A DNA stretch of 64,000 bases from VFMC01 sp040398525 (GCA_040398525.1 JBBATY010000018.1:1-64000); one strand, 5' to 3'. Positions 50,801 to 59,387 are shown, numbered from the stretch's first letter. Notes: generated from the letters alone by a model not told the origin. Program-made: numbers and translations.

Positions 50801-52446
50801 GAGCCTGTCGCGATGGCGGCCTCGGCCGTTCGCCGAGCCCAGCGGTAGTCGCTCTTGCCGCTCGGGCTGCGCTCGACGATGTCGACCCAGACGATGCGCC
50901 GGGGCACCTTGTACGGCGCGACCCGGCTCCGGAGATGTGCGTCGAGCTCGGCATCGGAGACCGGGGTATCGCCGGCCCGGCGGGCCGCCACGAGGGTGAC
51001 CGCTTCGCCGAACCGCACGTCGGGAATGCCGACCACGGCGCAGTCGAGCACCCCGGGATGCGATCGCGCCGCGACCTCGACCTCCTCGGGGTAGACCTTC
51101 TCACCTCCGGTGTTGATGCACACCGAACCGCGGCCGAGCAGGTGCACGGTGCCGTCGGCGTCGATCGTGGCGTAGTCGCCTGGCACGGTGTACCGCACAC
51201 CGTCGATCGTCCGGAACGTGGTGGCGGTGCGCTCGGGGTCGCCGTAGTAGCCGCTCGGCATCGGCCCACTGACGGCCAGCATGCCGACCACCCCCGAGCC
51301 GCGCTCGGCCGGCAGGCCGGTGGTGTCGTCGATCACGACGGCATTCGGCGGGGCGGTGAACACGGCCGTGTCGGTGGGGGCCTGACCGGGCATGGTCATC
51401 GAGAGCGCGAACGGGCCGCCCTCGCTCGCGCCGATCATGTCGATGATCGTCACCTGTGGGGCGTGGGCCTGGAAGGCGCGCTTCAGTTCGGAGGACAACG
51501 TGGCCCCGGTCGAGACGACACGCTGCAGGGAGTCGAGGTGGTACGGCGTGCCAGCGGCGAGCGCTGTATCGAGCGCGGCCACCATCGGCCGGGCGAACGC
51601 GTCGCCAACGATCGACAACTGGGTCACGGCGTGCTGCTCGACGAGCCGCCAGAGCTCGTCGGGGTCGAATCGCCGGCCCCCGAGCATCACCACCGTCCCG
51701 CCCATGACGAAGGCCTGGATGGCGAGGAACAGCGCCGTGCCGTGCATCAGCGGCGGGGCGCAGAGGTTCACCGGGCTGCGGCCGGCGGCGTTGAGCGACG
51801 CGGCGACCGCGCCGACCTCGGCCGGGGTGGTGGGAACGTCGAGCCCAGCGGTGACGTAGCCGGTGTAGGCGAGCGCGCCGAACAGGTCGGCATGGCGCCA
51901 CATCACGCCCTTGGGCAGCCCGGTGGTGCCGCCGGTGTAGAGGAAGAGCAGGTCGTCGCCGGAGCGCTCCACAGGTGCTGCCGGGGCAGCGGCGGCGACC
52001 GCCTCGTGGTACCACTGGGCGCCCTCGACCAACGGGCTGCCGTCGTCCACCTGGAGCAACAGCTTCAGGCGCGGCAGGCGCTCACGGGCGTTGGCGATCC
52101 GGTCGCCGAGCGAACCGTGGAAGACAACGGCCTCGGCGTCGGAGTTGTCGAGCACGTACGCGACCTCGTCGGCGAGATAGCGGTAGTTGACGTTCACCGG
52201 TGTGGCCCGCACCTTGAAGGCGGCAAACACCGCTTCGAGGTACTCCGGGCAGTTGTAGAGCAGTTGCGCCACCTTGGCGTCGTGCCCGATGCCCGCGGAG
52301 GTGAGCGCCGTGGCCAGACGCGCAGCCCGTTCGTCGAGGGCGCTCCAGCGGATGACCTGTTCGCCCACGACCACTGCCCCGTGATCGGGCTGGGCGGCCG
52401 CCAGCGACTCCCACAGCGTCGCCCAGTTCTCCGAGAGTTGCCCCAT
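50797..52446 (-). CDS. Acyl-CoA synthetase (AMP-binding, FadD-like)
   Basis: ANL-superfamily adenylating enzyme, 549 residues, that would activate a carboxylic acid with ATP and CoA. LFLYTGGTTGLPKGVMW (about 172-188) is the P-loop-like motif, GASEGGPFAL the A5-type motif, GDYATIDADGTVHLLGRG (about 425) the adenylate Asp, and PSGKSDYRWA near the end holds the catalytic Lys. It resembles the mycobacterial FadD3/FadD19-like group, but the acid is unknown. GGAGGAAGG lies 7 nt before the ATG, and TACGAT at 52470-52475 is a likely -10 for a short leader. It is divergent from a phosphatase gene. Confidence 0.94.
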   Translation of the reverse strand: MGQLSENWATLWESLAAAQPDHGAVVVGEQVIRWSALDERAARLATALTSAGIGHDAKVAQLLYNCPEYLEAVFAAFKVRATPVNVNYRYLADEVAYVLDNSDAEAVVFHGSLGDRIANARERLPRLKLLLQVDDGSPLVEGAQWYHEAVAAAAPAAPVERSGDDLLFLYTGGTTGLPKGVMWRHADLFGALAYTGYVTAGLDVPTTPAEVGAVAASLNAAGRSPVNLCAPPLMHGTALFLAIQAFVMGGTVVMLGGRRFDPDELWRLVEQHAVTQLSIVGDAFARPMVAALDTALAAGTPYHLDSLQRVVSTGATLSSELKRAFQAHAPQVTIIDMIGASEGGPFALSMTMPGQAPTDTAVFTAPPNAVVIDDTTGLPAERGSGVVGMLAVSGPMPSGYYGDPERTATTFRTIDGVRYTVPGDYATIDADGTVHLLGRGSVCINTGGEKVYPEEVEVAARSHPGVLDCAVVGIPDVRFGEAVTLVAARRAGDTPVSDAELDAHLRSRVAPYKVPRRIVWVDIVERSPSGKSDYRWARRTAEAAIATGS

Positions 52447-52469
52447 CGTTCGCCTTCCTCCCCGCCGCA

Positions 52470-52475
52470 ATCGTA
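52470..52475 (-). promoter_or_regulatory. -10 hexamer of the acyl-CoA synthetase gene
   Basis: TACGAT (reverse strand), 23 nt before the ATG at 52446, so this transcript carries a short leader with a Shine-Dalgarno sequence. Confidence 0.5.
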
Positions 52476-52485
52476 CGCAGTGCCG

Positions 52486-52491
52486 TACCAT
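52486..52491 (+). promoter_or_regulatory. -10 hexamer of the histidine phosphatase gene
   Basis: TACCAT ends 9 nt before the ATG at 52501. Confidence 0.6.
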
Positions 52492-52500
52492 GCAAGGGCC

Positions 52501-53178
52501 ATGGAGATCGTCCTCATCCGCCACGGCGAGCCGGAGTGGTCGCGCGACGGCTTCGCCATCGGGAACCCCCCGCTCACCGACCGCGGCCACCACCAGGCCG
52601 CAGCGATGGCCGACTACCTGCGTGACGAGAAGTTCGACGAAGTGCTGTGCTCGCCGCTCGTGCGTGCCCGTCAGACCGCCGAACCGCTGCTCGAGTTGTT
52701 GGGAATGCCCGAGCGGGTCGACCCCTGGCTGGAGGAGATCCGCAACCCGATGTGGCACGGCACTCCGCAGGAGAAGGTCGACGAGGCGTACCGCCAGCAG
52801 AACGCCAAGGTGTCGCACGAGCGCTGGGAAGGCATCGAAGGGGGCGAGCCGCCCCGCGACTTCGTCGACCGGATCCGCCTCGGCTGCGAGCTGTTCCTCG
52901 CCGAGCGGGGGATCACACGCATTCCCGGCGACCTCGCGGTCTGGCATGTCCCGACCCCCGAGGTGCGCATCGCGCTCGTGGCCCATGCCGGTACCAACTC
53001 GGTGATCATCTGCACCCTGCTCGGCCTCGACCCAACGCCGTGGGAGTGGGATCGTTTCGTGATCGGCCACGCGACCGTGAGCCGCCTCCGGACCCTCCAG
53101 CACGGCGACGGGCACAGCTTCAGCCTGATGTCGCTGTCCGACGACGAGTACCTCGCCCGCACCGACCGGACGTTCTGA
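52501..53178 (+). CDS. Histidine phosphatase family protein
   Basis: Phosphoglycerate-mutase-like phosphatase, 225 residues. Arg7-His8-Gly (LIRHGEPEW) is the phosphohistidine motif, RARQTAEPLLE the second Arg region, EEIRNPMWHG the acid/base Glu area, and LVAHAGTN the second His. The protein lacks a signal peptide and probably acts on a small phosphate ester. The start is ATG 52501, 9 nt behind TACCAT; the longer upstream frame lies antisense to the acyl-CoA synthetase. Confidence 0.93.
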   Translation: MEIVLIRHGEPEWSRDGFAIGNPPLTDRGHHQAAAMADYLRDEKFDEVLCSPLVRARQTAEPLLELLGMPERVDPWLEEIRNPMWHGTPQEKVDEAYRQQNAKVSHERWEGIEGGEPPRDFVDRIRLGCELFLAERGITRIPGDLAVWHVPTPEVRIALVAHAGTNSVIICTLLGLDPTPWEWDRFVIGHATVSRLRTLQHGDGHSFSLMSLSDDEYLARTDRTF

Positions 53179-53219
53179 GCCGACCCGCCTCGACGTCCGG
53201 CCGCTGCGCAGCGGTGCTC

Positions 53220-53225
53220 TAGGGT
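53220..53225 (+). promoter_or_regulatory. -10 hexamer of the methyltransferase gene
   Basis: TAGGGT ends 6 nt before the ATG at 53232. Confidence 0.6.
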
Positions 53226-53231
53226 CGAACC

Positions 53232-54323
53232 ATGAGCTCCACCGAGATCGACCCAGACAAGCTGAAGCTGTTCTCGTTCCAACTGTTCACCAAGCTCGAG
53301 GGCGCCGTCACCGCAGGCATGATCCACCTCGGCGACCAACTCGGGCTGTATGCCGCCATGCGCGACGCAGCTGCGCCGCTCACCTCGGGTGAGCTCGCCG
53401 CGCAGTGCGAGCTCGCCGAGCGGTGGGTGCGCGAGTGGGCGTTCAACCAGGCGGCCGCCACCTTGATCACGGCGACGACGGGCGACGATGGTGTCGAGCG
53501 GTTCTCGTTGACCCCCGAGGCCGCAGTCGTGCTCGCCGCACCCGACCATCCGGCGTACGGGATGGGCATGTTCCACCGGCTGCCGCAGACGATGCGGGCC
53601 GTCGAGGAGATGCCGACGAGCTTCCGCACCGGGCTCGGCCACGACTACGACAGCCACGGGCCGCAGGGGGCGGTCGGCATCGAGCGCAGCTTCGAGCCCT
53701 GGAACCGGGCCTTCTTGGTCCCGGTCGTGCTGCCCGCGCTCGACGGTGTCGTCGATCGGCTCCACGCTGGGGCCGATGTCGCCGACGTCGGCTGTGGCGC
53801 TGGCGGCGCGGTGCTCCTGATGGCTCGCGAGTTCCCCGCGAGTCGCTTCACCGGGTACGACATCAGCCACTACGCGCTCGGCCGCGCTGCGCAGCGGCTC
53901 GACGAGTCCGGGCTCACCAATGCAGTGTTCCACGACCCTCGCGACCAGGGCTTGCCCAGCAACGCCTCGCTCGACTTCGTGACGACCTTCGACTGCATCC
54001 ACGACATGACGCATCCGCAGGAGATGATGAACGCCATCCGCGCGTCGCTGAAGCCGGACGGCACCTGGCTGCTGGTCGACATCAAGGCGCTCGACACCTT
54101 CGAGCAGAACGCGAAGAAGAACCCGATGGCCGCGCTGATGTACGGGATCAGCGTGCTCAGTTGCATGTCGTCGGCGCTGAGCGAGCCCGACGGGGCCGGC
54201 CTCGGCACGCTCGGTCTGTCGGAGAACCGGGCGCGAGAGATGGCGTCGATGGCTGGCTTCACCCGCTTCCGGCGACTTCCGGTCGAGCACTCGGTGAATG
54301 CCTTCTACGAAGTCCGCCCCTGA
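53232..54323 (+). CDS. SAM-dependent methyltransferase with N-terminal winged helix
   Basis: Class I methyltransferase of 363 residues. The first ~105 residues are a winged-helix dimerisation domain (DQLGLYAAMRDAAAPLTSGEL, then RFSLTPEAAVVL) as in O-methyltransferases. Motif I is DVADVGCGAGGA (182-193), and FDCIHDMTHPQEMMNAIRASLKPDGTW follows as motifs IV-VI. Similar actinobacterial proteins are often labelled transcriptional regulator/methyltransferase, but I see no reason to expect DNA binding. The acceptor is unknown. The ATG follows TAGGGT by 6 nt. Confidence 0.92.
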   Translation: MSSTEIDPDKLKLFSFQLFTKLEGAVTAGMIHLGDQLGLYAAMRDAAAPLTSGELAAQCELAERWVREWAFNQAAATLITATTGDDGVERFSLTPEAAVVLAAPDHPAYGMGMFHRLPQTMRAVEEMPTSFRTGLGHDYDSHGPQGAVGIERSFEPWNRAFLVPVVLPALDGVVDRLHAGADVADVGCGAGGAVLLMAREFPASRFTGYDISHYALGRAAQRLDESGLTNAVFHDPRDQGLPSNASLDFVTTFDCIHDMTHPQEMMNAIRASLKPDGTWLLVDIKALDTFEQNAKKNPMAALMYGISVLSCMSSALSEPDGAGLGTLGLSENRAREMASMAGFTRFRRLPVEHSVNAFYEVRP

Positions 54324-54414
54324 TGCATCCGTCGTCCGGGAGTGCTTGCTCCTCCTCGCCCGCAACCAGGTGAGCGACGAGCTCGGCAGCGAGCCGAACC
54401 CCTTGCTGCGAGGG

Positions 54415-55449
54415 TCAGTCGATCATCTGTAGGCGACGCGAGGCGAAGCGCCACGCGCCGCCCACTCGTCGGTACTCGTCGTGGTAGACGGCGATGTGGG
54501 AGACAGCGTCACCCTTCGCCGGCTTCAGTCGCTCGTGGATGGTCACCCGACCGGAGCCCGTGCCCGCCACCTCATCGACCTCGAACACGCAAGCGCCTGG
54601 GCTCTGCACGACCCAGCTGAAGCCCTTCATCGCCTTGGTCCACATCGCCAGGATGGCCTCGCGACCGTCGACCGAGGCCCCCGGGCGGAGCTCCCATGTG
54701 GCATCGTCGGTCCAGGTCGATGCCCACGTCTCGGCATCGTTACGGATGACGCCGTCGCAGTAGCGGGCGACGAGCTGCTCGAGCGCCGTGTGGGTGGCGG
54801 CTGCCGGCGGCCCGGTGCGGTCGCGGCTCGGCGACTCGCCGGCGCCCTCGAAGTGGGCGAGCGTCAGGCCGACCTCGTGGGCCGCAGCGATGCGCACGTG
54901 GGTGATCAGCTGATCGCGGTCCATCATCCCGTCGTGGGCCGCGAACTGCACCGCGAGGCCGTCGACCAGGGCGGTCAGCCGCATCGCAGAGTCCTTGGGG
55001 GAGGGGCAGACGAACTCGCCCGACTCGGCGCCCTTGGCGAGGACCCGCTCGAGCAGCGCCTCGGTCTGCTCGTCGAGCTCCTGGCTGATGCGCTTCATCA
55101 TCGGGTTCCGCAGCGCTTCGCCCCAGGCGTCGATCCAGAGCATCCACTCGACGTCGCCGCTGCCCTCCGGCACGTAGCTCTGGATCGCCCGGTCGAGCTC
55201 GGCAATCGAGTTCGGCGCATCGGTGATCGCGGCTTCCATCTCGGCAACGTCGTTGCGCGCGTAGTGGGCGAACGCCTCGGCGAGCAGTTGCTCTTTCGAG
55301 TCGAAGTGGTAGTGGATCAGGCTGCTCGACACGTCGAGACGCTTGGCGACGTCGCTGATGCGAGTTCCGGCGAAGCCGCGGTCGATGACCACCTGGCAGG
55401 TGACCTCGAGGATCTCGTTCCGGCGCTCTTCGACGGTCTGCTTCTTCAC
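54415..55449 (-). CDS. TetR regulator fused to a SnoaL-like domain
   Basis: One-component regulator, 344 residues. The N-terminal TetR helix-turn-helix (about 30-49, TRISDVAKRLDVSSSLIHYH) and TetR_C-type ligand region run to about 200. From about 219 to the end is a SnoaL/NTF2-like domain (LVARYCDGVIRNDAETWAST, ATWELRPGASVDG, YHDEYRRVGGAWRFASRR), which in stand-alone form binds or converts small hydrophobic molecules. It may widen ligand sensing. The start is GTG 55449, 8 nt behind TAGCGT; the GTG at 55470 would lie in the promoter. It is divergent from the SDR-PPOX operon, which is the likely target. Confidence 0.9.
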   Translation of the reverse strand: MKKQTVEERRNEILEVTCQVVIDRGFAGTRISDVAKRLDVSSSLIHYHFDSKEQLLAEAFAHYARNDVAEMEAAITDAPNSIAELDRAIQSYVPEGSGDVEWMLWIDAWGEALRNPMMKRISQELDEQTEALLERVLAKGAESGEFVCPSPKDSAMRLTALVDGLAVQFAAHDGMMDRDQLITHVRIAAAHEVGLTLAHFEGAGESPSRDRTGPPAAATHTALEQLVARYCDGVIRNDAETWASTWTDDATWELRPGASVDGREAILAMWTKAMKGFSWVVQSPGACVFEVDEVAGTGSGRVTIHERLKPAKGDAVSHIAVYHDEYRRVGGAWRFASRRLQMID

Positions 55450-55457
55450 CGCTGCGA

Positions 55458-55463
55458 ACGCTA
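55458..55463 (-). promoter_or_regulatory. -10 hexamer of the TetR-SnoaL gene
   Basis: TAGCGT (reverse strand) ends 8 nt before the GTG at 55449. Confidence 0.6.
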
Positions 55464-55487
55464 CCGTCACCTGGCCCTCCGGTGGGG

Positions 55488-55513
55488 CACTCGTGCAATG
55501 CAGTGTCTAGCGT
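55488..55513 (+). promoter_or_regulatory. -10 hexamer of the SDR-PPOX operon and weak operator candidate
   Basis: TAGCGT at 55508-55513 would start a transcript with a leader of about 53 nt and a G-rich ribosome binding site. Just upstream lies CACT-N10-AGTG (55488-55505), a short dyad where the TetR-type protein could bind. The dyad is weak. Confidence 0.4.
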
Positions 55514-55572
55514 CGATGGTCACATCGTCCGGTCGGCATGGGGCCACCGGGCCAGCAGAGGGGGGTACTCAG

Positions 55573-56502
55573 ATGTCGACGTTGTCGATGTTCGATCTCA
55601 CGGGGAAAGTTGCGCTCGTCACGGGTGGTTCGATGGGGCTCGGCCTCACGTTCTGCGACGTGCTCGTCGAGGCAGGCGCCGACCTCGCCATCACGGCACG
55701 CAGCGCCGAGCTGCTCGAGCAGAACGCTGCCGGGCTGCGGCAGCGCTACGGGCGCAAGGTCACCTGCCATCCGGGCGACGTCACCGTGGTCGAGGACGTG
55801 CAGCGAGTCGTCTCCGAGGCGGTCGACCAGCACGGGCACGTCGACATCCTGGTCAACAACGCAGGCATCAGCGACCTGCGCGGCCTGCCGAGCGAGTGGA
55901 GCGACCACGAGACCTTCCGGCGCGTCGTCGACGTCGACCTGTTCGGTGTGTGGGCCTTCACTCGCGAGCTTGCCCCGCACATGCTCAAGCGGGGGAGCGG
56001 CTCGATCATCAACATCGCCTCGATCCTGGCGAGCGGCGGCAGCGAGTTCGTGAACCCGTGGTACTACGCGGCCAAGGGTGCCGTGGTGCAGTTGAGCAAG
56101 CAACTGGCTGTCGAGTGGGCCGACCGCAACGTTCGCGTCAACGTGATCTCGCCCGCCTACTTCGTGACGGAGATGACTCGCCCGCTGTTCGAGATGCTCG
56201 GCATGGCCCCCTGGATCGAGAGTCGCACGCCCATGCGGCGCCTCGGCGACCCCGAGCAGGACCTGCGCGGCCCGCTGCTGTTCCTGGCGAGCCAGGCCTC
56301 GAGCTACGTCACCGGCCACAACCTGATGGTCGACGGTGGATTCGATGCCAGCCGTGGCGCCTGGCAGATCCCGCCGAGCCACTTCTCGTGGAACAAGGAT
56401 CAGCCGCAGGCCGGAACGCCCTACGAGGGTCTCGTGCCGAACACGTTCGAGCAGTGGAAGATGGGCATCCCCGGCATCCACTTCCCGATGCCGGAGGCCT
56501 GA
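55573..56502 (+). CDS. SDR oxidoreductase, first gene of operon
   Basis: Classical short-chain dehydrogenase with the cofactor motif GGSMGLG (18-24), NNAG (95-98), Ser in NIASILA, and Tyr164-x3-Lys168 (YYAAK). The 309 residues exceed the usual ~250 through a C-terminal tail of about 40 residues (PSHFSWNKDQPQAGT and following) found in a subset of actinobacterial SDRs. The ATG follows a run of Gs as ribosome binding site. Four genes on this strand (SDR, two PPOX-fold proteins, SDR) lie within 0-5 bp of each other, facing a TetR-type gene, so they form a regulated catabolic unit of unknown substrate. Confidence 0.92.
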   Translation: MSTLSMFDLTGKVALVTGGSMGLGLTFCDVLVEAGADLAITARSAELLEQNAAGLRQRYGRKVTCHPGDVTVVEDVQRVVSEAVDQHGHVDILVNNAGISDLRGLPSEWSDHETFRRVVDVDLFGVWAFTRELAPHMLKRGSGSIINIASILASGGSEFVNPWYYAAKGAVVQLSKQLAVEWADRNVRVNVISPAYFVTEMTRPLFEMLGMAPWIESRTPMRRLGDPEQDLRGPLLFLASQASSYVTGHNLMVDGGFDASRGAWQIPPSHFSWNKDQPQAGTPYEGLVPNTFEQWKMGIPGIHFPMPEA

Positions 56503-56507
56503 TCGAC

Positions 56508-56951
56508 GTGCCCGGCGACATCTCGCTCGACGAGGTCCGGGCGTTCGGGACGGCGCTGTCGCCCTGGGCGCACCTGGCCACCGTGGGTGCCGACCATCAG
56601 CCCGACGTCGTCCCGGTGCACCCGTGCTGGGACGGCGACGTGCTGTGGCTGATGTGCGGCAGCGACTCGGTGAAGGCCCGCAACATCGCCCACAACCCCC
56701 ACGTCGCGCTGCACTGGCAGGTGACCGAGAAGGGCGACGGCCTCGAGGTGTGGGGTGTCGCATCGCTGCACGACGACCTCGACACCAAGCGACGGTTGTG
56801 GAACGGCGTGTTCGACTACGACCTCGACGCGTTCGCCCCCGGTGGGCCCGACGCGTCGCCGGGCACTGCGTTCATGGCAGTGCGGCCCACCAGGGCGATG
56901 GTCATGGTCGCCTACGGCATGGGTGGCATCCGCAGGTGGACAGCCGGATGA
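56508..56951 (+). CDS. PPOX-fold flavin/F420-binding protein (first of pair)
   Basis: Split-barrel protein of the pyridoxamine-5'-phosphate-oxidase superfamily, 147 residues. LATVGADHQPDVVPVHPCWDGDVLW is the usual beta-hairpin, SVKARNIAHNPHVALHW the family phosphate-binding region, and RPTRAMVMVAYGMGG the last strands. Cofactor may be FMN or F420. The GTG follows GGAGG (56493-56497) at 10 nt and lies 5 bp behind the SDR stop. The next PPOX gene overlaps by 4 bp and is related in sequence (both have FxPGGPxA and RPTRA), so the pair may come from duplication and form a heterodimer. Confidence 0.9.
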   Translation: MPGDISLDEVRAFGTALSPWAHLATVGADHQPDVVPVHPCWDGDVLWLMCGSDSVKARNIAHNPHVALHWQVTEKGDGLEVWGVASLHDDLDTKRRLWNGVFDYDLDAFAPGGPDASPGTAFMAVRPTRAMVMVAYGMGGIRRWTAG

Positions 56952-57388
56952 GCGAGCTCACCTTCGCCGAGGTCAAGGCCGACTCGCTGCGGTACGGCCC
57001 GATCGCGTACCTCGCCACGGCGTCGCGGCGCGGCACGCCGTACGTGTCGCCCGTGGCCGTTGCCTGGGTCGACGACGAGGTCGCAGCCTTCCTGGCCACC
57101 GACGAGGCCAAGGTCGCCAACCTCCGCGTCAACCCGCAGTTGTGCGTGCACTATGCCGTCAGTGAGTCGACCGGCTGGGACAGCTGCATCCTCTGGGGCG
57201 AGGCGCGTGTCGTCGACACCACCGAGGGCCGACGCGCTCTGTGGGACCGGATGGGCTACGACCTACGGCCGTTCGAGCCGGGTGGACCGGAGGCCGACTC
57301 GCACGTGTTCGTCGTGCTGCGGCCCACGAGGGCAGTCGTGTACCGGATGTACGGCATCAAGGGCCGGTTCCGCTGGAGGGCGGCATGA
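56948..57388 (+). CDS. PPOX-fold flavin/F420-binding protein (second of pair)
   Basis: Second split-barrel protein, 146 residues: YLATASRRGTPYVSPVAVAWVDDEV, DEAKVANLRVNPQLCVHY and LRPTRAVVYRMYGIKGRFRW. Shares the FEPGGPEA and RPTRAxV segments with its neighbour. The ATG overlaps the previous stop (ATGA), and its own stop overlaps the next ATG. It probably binds a flavin or F420 and works with the flanking SDRs in one redox pathway. Confidence 0.9.
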   Translation: MSELTFAEVKADSLRYGPIAYLATASRRGTPYVSPVAVAWVDDEVAAFLATDEAKVANLRVNPQLCVHYAVSESTGWDSCILWGEARVVDTTEGRRALWDRMGYDLRPFEPGGPEADSHVFVVLRPTRAVVYRMYGIKGRFRWRAA

Positions 57389-58182
57389 CCCGCCGGCTCA
57401 CGTCGCTGTCGCGGTCCGTCGCCGGCAAGCGGGTGCTCATCACTGGCGCGGCGTCGGGCATGGGTCGTGCGACGGCCCACCTGTTCGCCGACGAAGGGGC
57501 GCGGGTGGCACTGTGCGACCTCGACCCGGAACGCCTGTTCGCGGTCGTCGACGAGATCACCGAGGTCCATGGCCCCGACGCGGCTGTCGGCTACGGGTGC
57601 GATGTGTCCGACCATGCGGCGCTGCGCAAGCTGGTCGGTGGGATCGTCGTGGCCTGGGGCGGCATCGACGTGCTCATCAACAACGCCGGCATCTCGTTGC
57701 CGAACTCGGCCTTCCAGGACGACGAGAGCTACGAGGACAACTGGGCGCGCACCCTCGCGGTGAACCTCACCTCGCACTCGCGTCTCGTGCGGCTGTGCCT
57801 GCCGCACCTGCGACAAGCCGAGGGCGGCGGCAGGGTGGTGAACATCGCCTCCACGGAAGCGATCGTCGCCACAGCCGGCATGACGGCCTACGCGGCCAGC
57901 AAGGCGGGTGTCGCCGGCCTCACCCGCAGCCTTGCGGTCGAGCTCGGTCGCCATGGCGTGACCGTCAACTGCATCTGTCCGGGGCCGGTCCTCACCGGGA
58001 TGACCGCGCCGATCCCGGACGAGGCCAAGGAGACGTATGCGAAGCGGCGTGTGCCGCTGCGCCGGTACGGCCTGCCCGAGGAAGTGGCGCACATCACGCT
58101 CAGCATGTGCATGCCTGCCGCGAGCTTCCTGAACGGCGCGGTGGTGCCCGTCGACGGTGGCATGACGGTTCGCCACACCTGA
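57385..58182 (+). CDS. SDR oxidoreductase, last gene of operon
   Basis: Classical SDR of 265 residues with GAASGMG (21-27), NNAG (99-102), Ser156 in NIASTEA, and Tyr169-x3-Lys173 (YAASK), so all catalytic residues are present. The ending VVPVDGGMTV is typical. The ATG overlaps the preceding stop (ATGA) with GGAGGG upstream. It ends 17 bp before the convergent AttH-like gene. The two SDRs in the operon are only distantly alike and probably act on successive intermediates. Confidence 0.93.
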   Translation: MTRRLTSLSRSVAGKRVLITGAASGMGRATAHLFADEGARVALCDLDPERLFAVVDEITEVHGPDAAVGYGCDVSDHAALRKLVGGIVVAWGGIDVLINNAGISLPNSAFQDDESYEDNWARTLAVNLTSHSRLVRLCLPHLRQAEGGGRVVNIASTEAIVATAGMTAYAASKAGVAGLTRSLAVELGRHGVTVNCICPGPVLTGMTAPIPDEAKETYAKRRVPLRRYGLPEEVAHITLSMCMPAASFLNGAVVPVDGGMTVRHT

Positions 58183-58199
58183 CCGGGTGAGCGACCGGG

Positions 58200-59312
58200 T
58201 CAGCCGGCGAAGGGGTCGAGCAGGCCGGTGAGCCCGCTCGGGTGCTCGCCGATGGCGAGTTGCTCGAGAATGCCGGTGCCGTGCTCGACCCGGCCGTCGG
58301 CGCCTCGGAACGTGGCCCGGCACAGCGCCTGCACGTGGATGTGCTCGCGGGCGCACGGTGTGTCGACGGGGAGGGTGATCCGTTCCCCGGCCACCACCGA
58401 CTCACCCTGGTAGTAGCCGTGGCCGTGCGTCGGGTGGCCGTAGCCGATGCCGCGCATCTGGAACTCGTACATCGGTTCGAGCGTCACGGTGTTCACGCCG
58501 CCCTGCCAATCGACGAGGTCGTACTCGAAGCGGTCGGCCCAGCGCGTACCCGGCCGCCACTGGACGCGCCAGTCGACCGTGCGCATCATCTCCGGCTCGG
58601 CGTCGCCTGCCGGGCAGATGGTGCCCACCTCGTGCCAGCGCCGGCCGTCGCCGTGCTCGTTCACATCGAAGTGGGTCGACAGGCTGGGGAAGTTGGTCGG
58701 TGCCCACAGCCAGAAGAACTGCGGTGGCCAGCCCACCGGGGCGCCGCTCGGCCCCGGTTCGCCGATCGGGCGAAGGCCCCAGGACCGGTCGCGCGACCCC
58801 ACCACCTCGGCTGGGCCGACCTCGAGGCGCTCACCGTCGACCTCGATCCAGCCGGTCCAGGTGCCGAACTGGGTGAGCCGGGTGTAATCGAAGAAGGTGC
58901 GCACGCCGATGCGGTGGAAGAAGTGCGGCTCCTCGACGACGGGTGACCGGCGATCGAACCGGAGCTCGGCGCGCAACCCGTGCTCGGGCGCATCGACGGT
59001 GATGCGGTGGGTGGCCAGTGGCTCGACCACCTCGACGGTGATCGGCCCGAGCGATGTCGCCTGCCGGCGATCGACGGGTGCCCGCTGTGACGTGAACACC
59101 GAGATCTGCTGCCCGGCGCGCACGACGCTGAACGCGGCGTCGGCGACGTGGCGGTTGGGGTAGAGGCCCATCGCCAACCCGAAGTAGACCGACCCGTCGG
59201 CCGAGTAGCCGTTGAAGAAGTACCGGTCGTAGAAGTTCAGGTCGCCGTTGCCGCTGTGGGCGACGGGGGCAGGTGACTGGTGGATCGGGAAGTCGTCGAA
59301 GCTGGTGAGCAC
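58200..59312 (-). CDS. AttH/CrtC-like beta-barrel protein of unknown function
   Basis: I recognise only a general likeness to AttH/hydroxyneurosporene-hydratase-type (lipocalin-like double barrel) proteins. The 370 residues are beta-strand rich, with a first half around LTQFGTWTGWIEVDGERLEV and GSRDRSWGLRP, and a second half around FDVNEHGDGRRWHEVG, WRVQWRPGTRWADRF and GHPTHGHGYYQGE. No signal peptide or metal motif is visible. Actinobacterial homologues often sit among steroid or lipid catabolic genes, which would fit the neighbouring SDR operon. The GTG is set by TACCGT 7 nt upstream; the longer frame overlaps the promoter. Confidence 0.8.
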   Translation of the reverse strand: MLTSFDDFPIHQSPAPVAHSGNGDLNFYDRYFFNGYSADGSVYFGLAMGLYPNRHVADAAFSVVRAGQQISVFTSQRAPVDRRQATSLGPITVEVVEPLATHRITVDAPEHGLRAELRFDRRSPVVEEPHFFHRIGVRTFFDYTRLTQFGTWTGWIEVDGERLEVGPAEVVGSRDRSWGLRPIGEPGPSGAPVGWPPQFFWLWAPTNFPSLSTHFDVNEHGDGRRWHEVGTICPAGDAEPEMMRTVDWRVQWRPGTRWADRFEYDLVDWQGGVNTVTLEPMYEFQMRGIGYGHPTHGHGYYQGESVVAGERITLPVDTPCAREHIHVQALCRATFRGADGRVEHGTGILEQLAIGEHPSGLTGLLDPFAG

Positions 59313-59319
59313 GGACGTG

Positions 59320-59325
59320 ACGGTA
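59320..59325 (-). promoter_or_regulatory. -10 hexamer of the AttH-like gene
   Basis: TACCGT (reverse strand) ends 7 nt before the GTG at 59312. Confidence 0.6.
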
Positions 59326-59374
59326 GCCACTGGACGACCCGGACGATGACTGGGACCGTGGCAGCAGCGCCACC

Positions 59375-59380
59375 TACGCT
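59375..59380 (+). promoter_or_regulatory. -10 hexamer of ctaA
   Basis: TACGCT ends 7 nt before the ATG at 59388. Confidence 0.6.
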
Positions 59381-59387
59381 GCGTGCG

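Noticed and set aside
54324..54414. Terminator hairpin between the methyltransferase and TetR-SnoaL genes
   Set aside because: Only a 4-bp stem (CGGC/GCCG) without a T run can be formed, too weak to call.
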